From positions 1 through 64,000 of the forward strand of contig JAFAEQ010000073.1 in the NCBI GenBank assembly GCA_023423935.1: a stretch of DNA of 64,000 nucleotides, written 5' to 3'. Each line of letters begins with the position of its first letter. Position 1 is the first letter of the stretch. The notes below the pieces were generated by a model. The model was not told the origin of the DNA and made no database searches. It worked only from the letters and a program-made list of their open reading frames with translations. A program made the translations under genes and the position numbers. The stretch is from Pseudomonadota bacterium (GTDB lineage Bacteria > Pseudomonadota > Gammaproteobacteria > Steroidobacterales > Steroidobacteraceae). Shown here one piece after another: positions 26,950-34,726 of this stretch.

Positions 26950-27160
26950 CGCTCGAAGTCTCTGATTGAGGCTGAAACTGTGAGGCGTTATGGCGCCCGG
27001 CGGCCCTTGCGGGCGCCTTACGAGCCTTGCATCGGCGATCGTTCGAGGGACTTGAGGCGAGCATTGCCCTGCGTTTCACATAAGCGCGGGCAATGCACCA
27101 AAGCGTGAAATGGAGCGCGCTTGGAGAGGGACGGTCTCGGACGAGGCTTGAAACGCAAAA

Positions 27161-27190
27161 CGCCCGGCATGCATTGCATGCCGGGCGTCC
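27161..27190 (-). terminator. Hairpin terminator below paralogue 3
   Basis: A 13 bp palindromic stem (CGCCCGGCATGCA / TGCATGCCGGGCG) with almost no loop is followed, on the minus strand, by GTTTTGC. It lies about 175 nt below the stop codon of paralogue 3 and upstream of paralogue 2, so it would end the transcript of paralogue 3. Confidence 0.7.
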
Positions 27191-27221
27191 GAGTCATCGG
27201 CCTGATGGATGATTAAGGGTT

Positions 27222-27317
27222 AAGGAAGCTCTGATGTATCGACTTCCCTGGCCTTCGAAATGCTTCGGTGGGCGAAGCAACTATGGTTGCGAATGGCGAG
27301 TTGATCAGAGATTCCTT
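27222..27317. repeat. MITE-like element, copy 1
   Basis: A 96 bp element with 14 bp terminal inverted repeats (AAGGAAGCTCTGAT at the left, ATCAGAGATTCCTT at the right, one mismatch) and an internal hairpin TGCTTCG-GTGGG-CGAAGCA (27261-27279). A second copy, inverted and 17 bp longer, lies at 56750-56862. The two copies share the hairpin and the adjoining GGTTGCGAATGGCGA segment. It has no coding capacity and no clear target duplication. Confidence 0.85.
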
Positions 27318-27364
27318 CACGCGCAGCTCGAGTGGTCGCTGCCGCGGAATAGAAATCTGACCTG

Positions 27365-27736
27365 CTAACCCTTGGAGCGAGCCTTGAAGGTCTTCACCTG
27401 CTCGTTGAAGCGGGCGGCATGCGCTTCCAGCTCTTCCACGGCCGCGTTGTGACGCTTCGCCGCGATGGCGCGAATCTGTGCGACCTGATCGGCCGGTGCG
27501 TCAGCGCCGGCAGAATCGATGCGGGCCGCCACTTCCATATCGAGACAGCTGAGATAAGCGGTGACCTGGCTGTTGTATTCCTTCACGGCTTTCATGCCAT
27601 CGAGCATTTCCTGTTCGGTCGCCGTGGCTCCATCCGGAATCGAAGCGGGCGCCTTGGGATAGATGCAGGCAGCTTGCGCGAAGCCTGCGCCCAGGAGGCC
27701 CGTAAGCGCGAAGCCCAATAGAATTTTCATCTTCAT
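27365..27736 (-). CDS. Small secreted two-cysteine protein, paralogue 3
   Basis: A 123-residue protein with a signal peptide ending FAQAA. The mature part starts CIYPKAPASIPDGATATEQEMLDGMKAVKEYNSQV, has the second Cys in LSCLDME, and ends ARFNEQVKTFKARSKG. It is clearly the same family as paralogues 1 and 2 but more diverged and about 10 residues longer in the middle. The ATG at 27736 has TGAGGGGT upstream and begins the signal peptide. It is divergent from modB, with about 225 nt between the starts. No function is known. Confidence 0.78.
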   Translation of the reverse strand: MKMKILLGFALTGLLGAGFAQAACIYPKAPASIPDGATATEQEMLDGMKAVKEYNSQVTAYLSCLDMEVAARIDSAGADAPADQVAQIRAIAAKRHNAAVEELEAHAARFNEQVKTFKARSKG

Positions 27737-27961
27737 TGCATAACCCCTCAGGTTGATCCATCCGCCGTGCGCTTGCTTTGTGATCCGCGTCATCGTGGGC
27801 GGGCGCGCATCAATATACGAGGGCCTGGGACGGTTGGCTACGTGGGGCCGGCCGAACGTATTCCCCCGGCTGGGGGATGTGGGGCCTTCGCGATGCAGGA
27901 GGTCCTCGACCATAATCCACGGCATGAAGTTGTCCTGCGATTGCCGACCGAAGCGCTTCCC

Positions 27962-28651
27962 ATGACTGCGGCGGAGCTCGAAGCCATCCGGCTGAGTCTG
28001 TCCGTTGCGTTGCGCAGCGTGCTGTTCGGACTGCCCGTCGCGATTCTCGCCGCGTGGATTCTCGCGCGGCGGCGTGGTGCCGGCCGCGTCCTGTTCGATG
28101 CATTCGTGCATCTGCCGCTCGTGCTGCCGCCCGTGGTCGTCGGCTACCTGCTGTTGCTGCTATTGGGTACGCGCGGTCCCATCGGTGGATGGCTGTATCG
28201 CGAGTTTGGCATCCAGCTCATCTTCACCAGCACGGGAGCTGCGATTGCGACCGCGGTGATGACATTTCCGCTGATGGTACGTGCCATTCGCCTGTCCCTC
28301 GAAGGCGTGGATACCGGTCTCGAGGACGCCGCTCGCACGCTCGGTGCCGGTGCCTGGGATCGATTCTGGACCATCACGCTGCCCTTGATGCTGCCGGGCA
28401 TTCTCGCTGGCGCAGTCACCGCATTCTCCGCGGGGCTGGGTGAGTTCGGCGCCGTGATCACCTTCGTGTCGAACATACCGGGAGAGACACGCACTTTGCC
28501 GCTCGCCTTGTACACGGCATTGCAGACGCCGGGCGGCGATGCGATGGCGGCGCGGCTCGCCACGATCGCGTTCCTGCTGGGCATGACGGGTCTGATCGTC
28601 GCTGAAGTGATCGCGCGACGTTTGCGCTGGATGCTGGGGCGCCCGAGTTGA
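27962..28651 (+). CDS. modB: Molybdate ABC transporter permease ModB
   Basis: A 229-residue inner-membrane permease with about five transmembrane helices. It carries the ModB signatures VHLPLVLPPVVVGYLLLLLLGTRGPIG, FTSTGAAIATAVMTFPLMVRAIRLSLEGVD, LEDAARTLGAGAWDRFWTITLPLMLPGILAGA (the EAA loop that docks to ModC) and GEFGAVITFVSNIPGETRTLPLALYTALQTPGGD. The start at 27962 matches the usual family N-terminus; an upstream in-frame ATG at 27893 is possible. It overlaps modC by 4 nt. No modA was seen in the window. Confidence 0.93.
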   Translation: MTAAELEAIRLSLSVALRSVLFGLPVAILAAWILARRRGAGRVLFDAFVHLPLVLPPVVVGYLLLLLLGTRGPIGGWLYREFGIQLIFTSTGAAIATAVMTFPLMVRAIRLSLEGVDTGLEDAARTLGAGAWDRFWTITLPLMLPGILAGAVTAFSAGLGEFGAVITFVSNIPGETRTLPLALYTALQTPGGDAMAARLATIAFLLGMTGLIVAEVIARRLRWMLGRPS

Positions 28652-29754
28652 AGATTCATGCCCGACACCAGCGCGAGGGCTTTCTGCTCGATCTCGCGAT
28701 CGAGGTGACGAACCCCGGCACCCTCGCGCTGTTCGGGCGTTCGGGCTGCGGCAAGACCACCCTCGCCAACATCATCGCCGGCCTGATTCAGCCGGAGCAC
28801 GCGCTCATCGAGGTCGAAGGCGTGACGCTCGAGAACACATCGGCTGGCTTGCGTGTGCCCGCCGAGAAACGGCGCATCGGCTATGTGTTTCAGGACGCGC
28901 GACTGTTCCCGCATTTCGACGTGCTGGGCAATCTGCGCTACGGCGAACGGCGTGCACCGAAGAACGATCACCGCATCACGCTCGATCACGTGGTCGAGCT
29001 GCTCGGTTTGCAGCCGCTGCTGCAGCGACGTACTCGCGATCTGTCGGGCGGCGAGCGACAACGCGTCGCTTTGGGGCGAGCGCTTCTGTCGCAGCCGCGA
29101 CTTCTGGTGCTGGATGAGCCGCTGGCCTCGCTCGATGCGGCGCGACGCGAAGAAGTGCTGCCGTATCTCGAGCGGTTGCGCGACGAGCTGCAGATTCCGA
29201 TGGTGTATGTCAGTCATCAGTTCGACGAGGTGCTGCGGCTTGCAACGCACGTCGTGCTCATCGATCGCGGACGGCTGGTGACGCAGGGACCGGTCGAGAC
29301 GGTGAGCCTGCATCCGGAGCTGCGCGCCATCGTCGGGCCGGACGCTGTCGGCTCGGTGTTGAGTGGCTCGATCGTCGCAACCGATCCGCATACCGGCCTG
29401 GCTGCCATTCGCATAGGCGAGGGCACGTTGAACGCGACGCTCAAGAATGCGCGGCCGGGCGCGGCCGTGCGTGTCCAGGTGCTCGCACGCGATGTGATCC
29501 TCGCGGTATTTCCGCCCGAGGGCGTGAGCGTCAGAAACGTGCTCGCTGGCCGCATCGCTGCGATCTCCGGGGATGATCCCGAAACGGATCTGGTGCAAGT
29601 GGATGTGGGAGGCAACATCGTGCTGTCGCGTGTCACGCGCGCCGCCGTGCAGGCACTCGGCCTGCGCACCGGCATGCTCATCCATGTGCTCATCAAGTCC
29701 GTGTCGATTCGCGGTCACGCATTCCTCGCGCCGCGAACGCCGCCACCGGCATGA
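28648..29754 (+). CDS. modC: Molybdate ABC transporter ATP-binding protein ModC
   Basis: A 368-residue ATPase. Walker A is FGRSGCGKTTLANIIAGL, the Q-loop VFQDARLFPH, the signature LSGGERQRVALGRAL, Walker B LLVLDEPLASLD, and the switch His is in VYVSHQFDEV. The C-terminal MOP/TOBE domain (about residues 295-365, VRNVLAGRIAAISG, LIKSVSIRGHAF) is specific to molybdate transporters and binds the oxyanion. The TTG start at 28648 overlaps the modB stop (TTGA). It energises uptake of molybdate for the neighbouring cofactor-synthesis genes. Confidence 0.94.
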   Translation: MKIHARHQREGFLLDLAIEVTNPGTLALFGRSGCGKTTLANIIAGLIQPEHALIEVEGVTLENTSAGLRVPAEKRRIGYVFQDARLFPHFDVLGNLRYGERRAPKNDHRITLDHVVELLGLQPLLQRRTRDLSGGERQRVALGRALLSQPRLLVLDEPLASLDAARREEVLPYLERLRDELQIPMVYVSHQFDEVLRLATHVVLIDRGRLVTQGPVETVSLHPELRAIVGPDAVGSVLSGSIVATDPHTGLAAIRIGEGTLNATLKNARPGAAVRVQVLARDVILAVFPPEGVSVRNVLAGRIAAISGDDPETDLVQVDVGGNIVLSRVTRAAVQALGLRTGMLIHVLIKSVSIRGHAFLAPRTPPPA

Positions 29755-29827
29755 TGCCGGCCTGGATGCGCGACTTTCATCGCGGTGCGCGAATGATTTT
29801 GCAGGACGTTCTGGTTACGCTGGCCGC

Positions 29828-31354
29828 ATGAGCACTCAGCAAGCTATGGTCGGGCAAGCGACCGCCCTCGTCGGGCATTACATCGACGGCCAGCCTGTCG
29901 CTGGCACTTCGCAACGTTCCGGACCGGTGTTCGACCCCGCCACTGGCGAGTTGGGGCGTCACGTTGCGCTGGCTTCGCAAGCCGAGACACAGGCGGCCAT
30001 CGAAGCGGCGCACGCTGCCTTACCGCGCTGGGCAGAGACGCCGCCGCTGCAACGCGCGCGCGTCATGTTCCGGTTCAAGGCATTGCTCGACTCGCATATC
30101 GATGAGCTCGCTGCGCTGATTACCAGCGAGCACGGCAAAGTGCTCTCGGATGCGCGCGGTGAGGTGACCCGCGGGCTGGAGGTCGTGGAGTTCGCGTGCG
30201 GCATTCCGCATCTGCTCAAGGGCGAATTTTCGGACAGCGTCGGCACAGGCATCGACAGCTGGTCGCTGCGACAACCCGTCGGTGTCTGCGCGGGCATTAC
30301 GCCATTCAACTTCCCCGCCATGGTCCCGTTGTGGATGTTTCCGATTGCGCTTGCGTGCGGCAACACGTTCGTGCTGAAGCCTTCGGAGAAGGATCCTTCA
30401 TGCAGTCTGCGGCTCGCCGAGCTGTTGAGCGAAGCGGGCCTGCCCGCAGGCGTATTCAACGTGATCAACGGCGACCGTGAGGCCGTCGACACGTTGCTCA
30501 CGGACGCGCGTATCGCCGCGGTGAGCTTCGTTGGTTCGACTCCGATCGCTCAGCATGTCTATGAAACCGCTTCGCGCCATGGCAAGCGTGTGCAGGCGCT
30601 CGGCGGAGCCAAGAATCACATGGTCGTCATGCCGGATGCGAATCCGCAGCTCGCGGCGCAAGCGCTGATGGGCGCGGCTTATGGATCGGCGGGCGAGCGT
30701 TGCATGGCGATCTCGGTCGCGGTGGCTGTTGGCGATGCCGGCGATCGTCTCGTCGAAGCACTGAAGCCGATGATTGCCGCGCTGAGAATCGGCGCGGGCA
30801 CGACTGATGGCGTGGAGATGGGACCGCTCGTCACGCGCGAGCATCGCGAACGTGTGCGCAGCTACATCGATGCCGGAGTGGCAGAAGGCGCATCGCTCAT
30901 CGTCGATGGCCGCGAGCAACGCGTCGCAGGTTTCGAGAACGGGTTCTATCTCGGCGCTTCACTCTTCGATCAAGTGGCGCCGCAGATGCGTATCTATCGC
31001 GAAGAGATCTTCGGACCCGTGCTCGTCGTCGTGCGCGTCGCAACGCTCGAGCAAGCGCTGCAACTCGTGAACGAACACGAGTTCGGCAACGGCGCATCCA
31101 TTTTCACCAACGACGGTGACGCTGCGCGGCGCTTCTCGCACTTCGTCCAGGCCGGCATGGTCGGCATCAATGTACCCATCCCCGTGCCCATGGCTTTCCA
31201 CAGCTTCGGCGGCTGGAAACGCTCCCTCTTCGGCGACCTCCACATGCACGGTCCCGACGGCATCCGCTTCTACACCCGCCTGAAAACCGTCACCTCCCGC
31301 TGGCCCACCGCCATCCGCTCCGGCTCTGAGTTCGTGATGCCGACGATGAAGTGA
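29828..31354 (+). CDS. mmsA: CoA-acylating methylmalonate-semialdehyde dehydrogenase
   Basis: A 508-residue aldehyde dehydrogenase of the CoA-acylating methylmalonate-semialdehyde type. SLRQPVGVCAGITPFNFPAMVPLWMFPIALACGN, LKPSEKDPSCSLRLAELL, GSTPIAQHVYETASRHGKRVQALGGAKNHMVVMPDA and the catalytic Cys292 in YGSAGERCMAIS fit MmsA closely. It oxidises methylmalonate or malonate semialdehyde to propionyl- or acetyl-CoA in valine, inositol or pyrimidine breakdown. The ATG at 29828 removes a non-homologous N-terminal extension. The family A repeat starts 10 nt after its stop codon. Confidence 0.93.
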   Translation: MSTQQAMVGQATALVGHYIDGQPVAGTSQRSGPVFDPATGELGRHVALASQAETQAAIEAAHAALPRWAETPPLQRARVMFRFKALLDSHIDELAALITSEHGKVLSDARGEVTRGLEVVEFACGIPHLLKGEFSDSVGTGIDSWSLRQPVGVCAGITPFNFPAMVPLWMFPIALACGNTFVLKPSEKDPSCSLRLAELLSEAGLPAGVFNVINGDREAVDTLLTDARIAAVSFVGSTPIAQHVYETASRHGKRVQALGGAKNHMVVMPDANPQLAAQALMGAAYGSAGERCMAISVAVAVGDAGDRLVEALKPMIAALRIGAGTTDGVEMGPLVTREHRERVRSYIDAGVAEGASLIVDGREQRVAGFENGFYLGASLFDQVAPQMRIYREEIFGPVLVVVRVATLEQALQLVNEHEFGNGASIFTNDGDAARRFSHFVQAGMVGINVPIPVPMAFHSFGGWKRSLFGDLHMHGPDGIRFYTRLKTVTSRWPTAIRSGSEFVMPTMK

Positions 31355-31363
31355 AGAACAGGA

Positions 31364-31387
31364 GGCCGCAAAGACCGCAAAAAAGAA
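31364..31387 (+). repeat. Family A inverted repeat, left arm, locus 2
   Basis: A 24 bp arm beginning GGCCGCAAAGACCGC and ending in A-rich sequence. It is the exact reverse complement of 31881-31904. It starts 10 nt after the mmsA stop codon. Confidence 0.95.
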
Positions 31388-31449
31388 AGGCGAAGGTGAT
31401 GAACGCAGGCGTGCATATGCTGCCTTCGACGTGCCCGTTGGGGCGTAGC

Positions 31450-31854
31450 TCAGGGAGCGCACTTCGTTAGTAACTTGCGATCTTTGGAGAAAGCGAATTT
31501 TCGGATCTCGAATTTCGAGCCTCCGAAGTTTATGAGTAAGCCGTGCTCGATCCGGCACGCTTTGAGATATCCGATGACCTGAGAGATGTGCTCTGGCGCG
31601 ATGCGGTTTGCGGCCTTGAGCTCGATCAGCAGCGTCCGCTCGATGATGAGGTCTACCGTGCAGATACCAAGGACCGTGCCGTCTTCATCGAAGACGTCCA
31701 CCGATACCTGCTGATCCACCCGCAACCCTCTCTTGCGCAGTCGGTGAAGCAGCGCATTCTCGTAGATGCGCTCCAGGTGTCCGTTTCCGTGAAACACGTG
31801 AATGGCATAAGCCACCTCGCGCACCTGATCTGCAAGTGCTCGAATGTCGTCCAT
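31450..31854 (-). CDS. GxxExxY protein, PD-(D/E)XK nuclease-like
   Basis: A 134-residue protein. The name-giving motif is G25-H-L-E28-R-I-Y31, followed by a PD-(D/E)XK-like core: Asp68 in TVDLIIE, then the E78-L-K80 pair in LLIELKA, and Gln92 in SQVIGYL. LLINFGGSKFEIRK is the usual C-terminal strand. GAGGAG lies 8 nt before the ATG. The fold is that of nucleases such as the Holliday-junction resolvase superfamily, but the activity of this family is not established. The gene lies between a 24 bp perfect inverted repeat, filling the junction between two convergent genes. Confidence 0.9.
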   Translation of the reverse strand: MDDIRALADQVREVAYAIHVFHGNGHLERIYENALLHRLRKRGLRVDQQVSVDVFDEDGTVLGICTVDLIIERTLLIELKAANRIAPEHISQVIGYLKACRIEHGLLINFGGSKFEIRKFAFSKDRKLLTKCAP

Positions 31855-31880
31855 GACACTCGCTCCTCGAGTTTGAGAGA

Positions 31881-31904
31881 TTCTTTTTTGCGGTCTTTGC
31901 GGCC
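31881..31904 (-). repeat. Family A inverted repeat, right arm, locus 2
   Basis: The right arm, TTCTTTTTTGCGG...GGCC, ends 3 nt before the lrp stop codon at 31908 and is a perfect 24 bp inverted match to 31364-31387. About 540 bp, including the GxxExxY gene, is enclosed. Confidence 0.95.
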
Positions 31905-31907
31905 GTC

Positions 31908-32375
31908 CTATCTTATCGGAAGTTCTTTGGACTTCTGCACCGTTCGCAACGCGAACGAAGAGTGGATGCGCGCGACGCCGGGGAGACGGGTGAGGTTCTT
32001 GCTGTGGATGCGTTCGTAGTCGGCGGTGTCGGCGACGACGACGCGCAGGGTGTAGTCATAGTCGCCGGTCATGAGATAGCACTCCATGACTTCGGGGATC
32101 TTGCGTACCGCTTCCTCGAACTTGCGCAGGTCCACTTCGTCCTGGCGATCGAGCGTGATGTTCACGAACACGTTCACGGGACAGCCGGCGCGCTGTTGAT
32201 TGATGCGTGCGGTGTAGCCTTCGATCAGTCCCGATTCCTCGAGTGCGCGCACGCGGCGCAGGCAGGCCGACTCTGAGAGATTCACTCGCTCGGCGAGCGT
32301 GCTGTTGGTGATGCGGCCATCGAGTTGCAGTGCCTGGAGGATGGCGCGGTCGGTGCGATCAAGACTCATGCGCAA
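31908..32375 (-). CDS. Lrp/AsnC family transcriptional regulator
   Basis: A 155-residue regulator. The N-terminal winged helix-turn-helix (LDRTDRAILQALQLDGRITNSTLAERVNLSESACLRRVRALEESGLI) binds DNA. The C-terminal RAM domain (VFVNITLDRQDEV, VMECYLMTGDYDYTLRVVV) binds an amino-acid effector and forms oligomers. It is divergent from the alanine dehydrogenase gene, with 132 nt between starts, and most likely controls it in response to alanine. An imperfect inverted repeat in that gap is a candidate operator. The regulatory role is inferred from context. Confidence 0.93.
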   Translation of the reverse strand: MRMSLDRTDRAILQALQLDGRITNSTLAERVNLSESACLRRVRALEESGLIEGYTARINQQRAGCPVNVFVNITLDRQDEVDLRKFEEAVRKIPEVMECYLMTGDYDYTLRVVVADTADYERIHSKNLTRLPGVARIHSSFALRTVQKSKELPIR

Positions 32376-32422
32376 GATTCCGTAGTCGTCGCTTCAGATC
32401 GCCGCAGATTCTGCCACACAGT

Positions 32423-32448
32423 CTTGCGCACGCGCCCGTTTGTGCAAG
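32423..32448. promoter_or_regulatory. Candidate operator between lrp and ald
   Basis: CTTGCGCA (32423-32430) and TGTGCAAG (32441-32448) form a near-perfect inverted repeat with a 10 nt spacer in the divergent lrp/ald promoter region. The position suits Lrp-type control. It is a candidate on sequence symmetry only. Confidence 0.4.
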
Positions 32449-32507
32449 CTACTGTCGTCGGCACCCTCCTAAGGTAATCGCCTATCTTTCCAATCAGGGG
32501 TGATGCC

Positions 32508-33632
32508 ATGCGCATCGGCGTGCCGAAAGAAATCAAGAATCACGAGTATCGCGTCGGGCTGGTTCCAGCCGGCGTGCGGGAGTTGGTCCGCGAGGGCCAT
32601 GAAGTGCTGGTGCAGAGCACCGCGGGTGCCGGCATCGGGATGGACGATGCGGCGTACCAGGCGGCCGGCGCGAAGATCGTCGCGAACGCTGCGGACGTGT
32701 TCGCGAATGCGGATCTCATCGTCAAGGTAAAGGAACCGCAGCTGAGCGAGTGCCGCATGCTGCGTGGCGGCCAGACACTCTTTACGTATCTTCATCTCGC
32801 GGCCGATCCGGCGCAGGCGGAAGCGCTGCTCGGCTCGGGCGTCACTGCGATTGCGTACGAGACGGTGACGAGTCCCGATGGTTCGCTGCCGTTACTTACT
32901 CCGATGAGCGAAGTTGCGGGTCGCATGTCGGTGCAGGTCGGCGCAACGACACTGCAGAAGGCGAATGGAGGTGCGGGGATCCTATTGGGCGGCGTGCCAG
33001 GAGTGGCGCCTGCGAAGGTCGTGATCCTCGGGGGCGGTGTTTCCGGTACGTGTGCTGCCGAAATGGCGCTGGGCCTGCGAGCCGATGTGACCATCGTCGA
33101 TAAATCGCTCAGGCGTCTGCGCGCGCTCGATGCTCAGTTCGGCGGACAGTTGCGCACCGTGGCTTCCACGGGAGATGCCATCGAGTCGCTCGTGACACAG
33201 GCGGATCTGGTCATCGGTGCCGTGCTCGTGGCGGGCGCCGCTGCGCCGAAGCTCGTGTCGCGCGAGATGGTGAGCAGAATGAAACAGGGCGCCGTGATGG
33301 TAGATATTTCCATCGATCAGGGCGGCTGCTTCGAGACCAGTCGCCCGACCACGCATGCCGAGCCGACCTTCGTCGTGGACGGCGTCGTGCACTACTGCGT
33401 AACGAACATGCCGGGTGCAGTGCCCAGAACGTCCACGTTTGCGCTCACGAACGCGACGTTGCCGTTCGTGAAAGCGTTGGCCACTCACGGTGCACAGAAG
33501 GCTATGGCGCTCGATCCGCATCTGGCCGACGGACTGAACGTTTCCGAAGGCAGCGTGACGCACGAAGCAGTGGCTGGCGCGTTGGGCATGCCTTTGCGCT
33601 CCTGGCAGCCGGCCAAGCCGTATGCCGCCTGA
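32508..33632 (+). CDS. ald: Alanine dehydrogenase
   Basis: A 374-residue NAD-dependent enzyme interconverting alanine and pyruvate plus ammonium. MRIGVPKEIKNHEYRVGLVPAGV, VKVKEPQ, LFTYLHLAADP, the NAD loop VILGGGVSGTCAAEMALGL and VMVDISIDQGGCFETSRPTTH are diagnostic. CAGGGGTGATGCC precedes the ATG with an adequate ribosome binding site. The divergent Lrp regulator is typical for this gene. A terminator follows about 40 nt after the stop. Confidence 0.96.
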   Translation: MRIGVPKEIKNHEYRVGLVPAGVRELVREGHEVLVQSTAGAGIGMDDAAYQAAGAKIVANAADVFANADLIVKVKEPQLSECRMLRGGQTLFTYLHLAADPAQAEALLGSGVTAIAYETVTSPDGSLPLLTPMSEVAGRMSVQVGATTLQKANGGAGILLGGVPGVAPAKVVILGGGVSGTCAAEMALGLRADVTIVDKSLRRLRALDAQFGGQLRTVASTGDAIESLVTQADLVIGAVLVAGAAAPKLVSREMVSRMKQGAVMVDISIDQGGCFETSRPTTHAEPTFVVDGVVHYCVTNMPGAVPRTSTFALTNATLPFVKALATHGAQKAMALDPHLADGLNVSEGSVTHEAVAGALGMPLRSWQPAKPYAA

Positions 33633-33672
33633 GCACATTTCCTGTCGACGCCGCTGTTTCCTCGTCCCTTTC

Positions 33673-33697
33673 AAGGCCCGCTCGCGCGGGCCTTTTT
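33673..33697 (+). terminator. Intrinsic terminator of ald
   Basis: The stem AGGCCCGC / GCGGGCCT has a short TCGC loop and is followed by TTTTTG. It lies 40 nt after the ald stop codon and before the rhomboid gene. Confidence 0.85.
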
Positions 33698-33752
33698 GTT
33701 TCCGCGCGCGTTACGTGGTTTGATTCAGCCAGTCACGCGGAAATTTGAGCGC

Positions 33753-34358
33753 ATGTTCGATCGCATCACACCCATCAACAAGTCCCTGATCCTGGTCAAC
33801 GTCATCGTTTTCGGCCTGCAGCACCTGCTGCAGCCGATGATCGATTATCAGTTTGCGTTATGGCCGCCCGAGGCGCGGGCCTACAACGGACCGCCGTTCC
33901 AGGTGTGGCAGCTGCTGACATACGGCTTCATGCATGGCAGCTTCATTCATATTTTCTTCAATATGTTCGCGCTGTTCATGTTCGGTTCGGACATTGAACG
34001 CTTGTTCGGGCCGCGTCGTTATCTCTTCTACTACCTCGCGTGCGTCGTGGGTGCTGCGCTGATGCACCTGATCGTCGTGAGGATTGCGGACCTTCCGCCC
34101 GCGCCGGTCGTCGGCGCATCGGGCGGTGTCTTCGGCATCCTGCTCGCTTTCGGCATGGCCTATCCGCAGCGCCGCCTGGTCGTGCTGCCGATTCCGATCC
34201 CGATGCCCGCGTGGCTGTTCGTCACGCTGTACGGACTCCTCGAGCTCTACATGGGTATCAGTCAGACGAGTCAGGGCGTCGCCCACTTCGCGCATCTCGG
34301 CGGCATGGCGACCGGCTTCGTGCTGATTCGTTATTGGCAGGCGCAGCAAAGAAGATGA
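33753..34358 (+). CDS. Rhomboid family intramembrane serine protease
   Basis: A 201-residue membrane protein with six transmembrane helices. It has the rhomboid catalytic dyad: Ser123 in GASGGVFG and His181 in AHLGGMATG. The N-terminal WQLLTYGFMHGSFIHIFFNMFALFMFG provides the L1-loop and the HxxxN helix of the family. The ATG at 33753 is preferred because an earlier frame start lies inside the ald terminator. Rhomboids cleave single-pass membrane proteins within the bilayer; the substrate is unknown. A family A repeat starts 12 nt after the stop. Confidence 0.93.
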   Translation: MFDRITPINKSLILVNVIVFGLQHLLQPMIDYQFALWPPEARAYNGPPFQVWQLLTYGFMHGSFIHIFFNMFALFMFGSDIERLFGPRRYLFYYLACVVGAALMHLIVVRIADLPPAPVVGASGGVFGILLAFGMAYPQRRLVVLPIPIPMPAWLFVTLYGLLELYMGISQTSQGVAHFAHLGGMATGFVLIRYWQAQQRR

Positions 34359-34370
34359 GGACGCGGATGA

Positions 34371-34719
34371 GCCGCAAAGACCGCAAAAAAGAAAGTGTGG
34401 GATAAGTCCTGTCGGGACCACGCTCTTGCTGTCGTTGCGGCTCTGCCGGTTTCAAGCTTAGGTGCGCAGCAATTGGCTCGCTGACCTTAATGAGGGAGGC
34501 AAGCCGCAAAGACCGCAGAAAAGAGGTGCGGGATAGGTTAATGACGATCGTTTGAGTCAGGCTGCAGTTCTTCCCACGAGCCAAGCTCTCTTACTGTCGC
34601 GGCTGTTCGTCTCAAGCAATAGGTTACGCGCGCGCGAAGAGCGAAAGAGACTGGGGTCGTTGTGTCTGAGGCCTTGCTGCGCCGATCGTCCTGCATTCCT
34701 TTTTGCGGTCTTTGCGGCT
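34371..34719. repeat. Family A interspersed repeats, locus 3
   Basis: GCCGCAAAGACCGCA occurs at 34371 and 34503 in direct orientation, each followed by A/G-rich sequence and GTG(T/C)GGGATA. An inverted copy (CCTTTTTGCGGTCTTTGCGGC) lies at 34699-34719. The two direct copies begin degenerate repeat units of about 130 nt that share TTGCTGTCG-type and TTTCAAGC-type words. No open frame of note is inside. The rhomboid stop codon is 12 nt to the left, and the MFS-acyltransferase stop is 7 nt to the right. Confidence 0.85.
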
Positions 34720-34726
34720 GTTCTCC

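Noticed and set aside
27837..27961. Molybdenum-cofactor riboswitch or ModE site upstream of modB
   Set aside because: The leader is G/C-rich with short stems but no recognisable Moco-riboswitch core or ModE palindrome was found by eye.
28144..29718. Minus-strand open frame of 524 codons opposite modBC
   Set aside because: ModB and ModC motifs are intact on the plus strand; the minus-strand translation has no recognisable domain.
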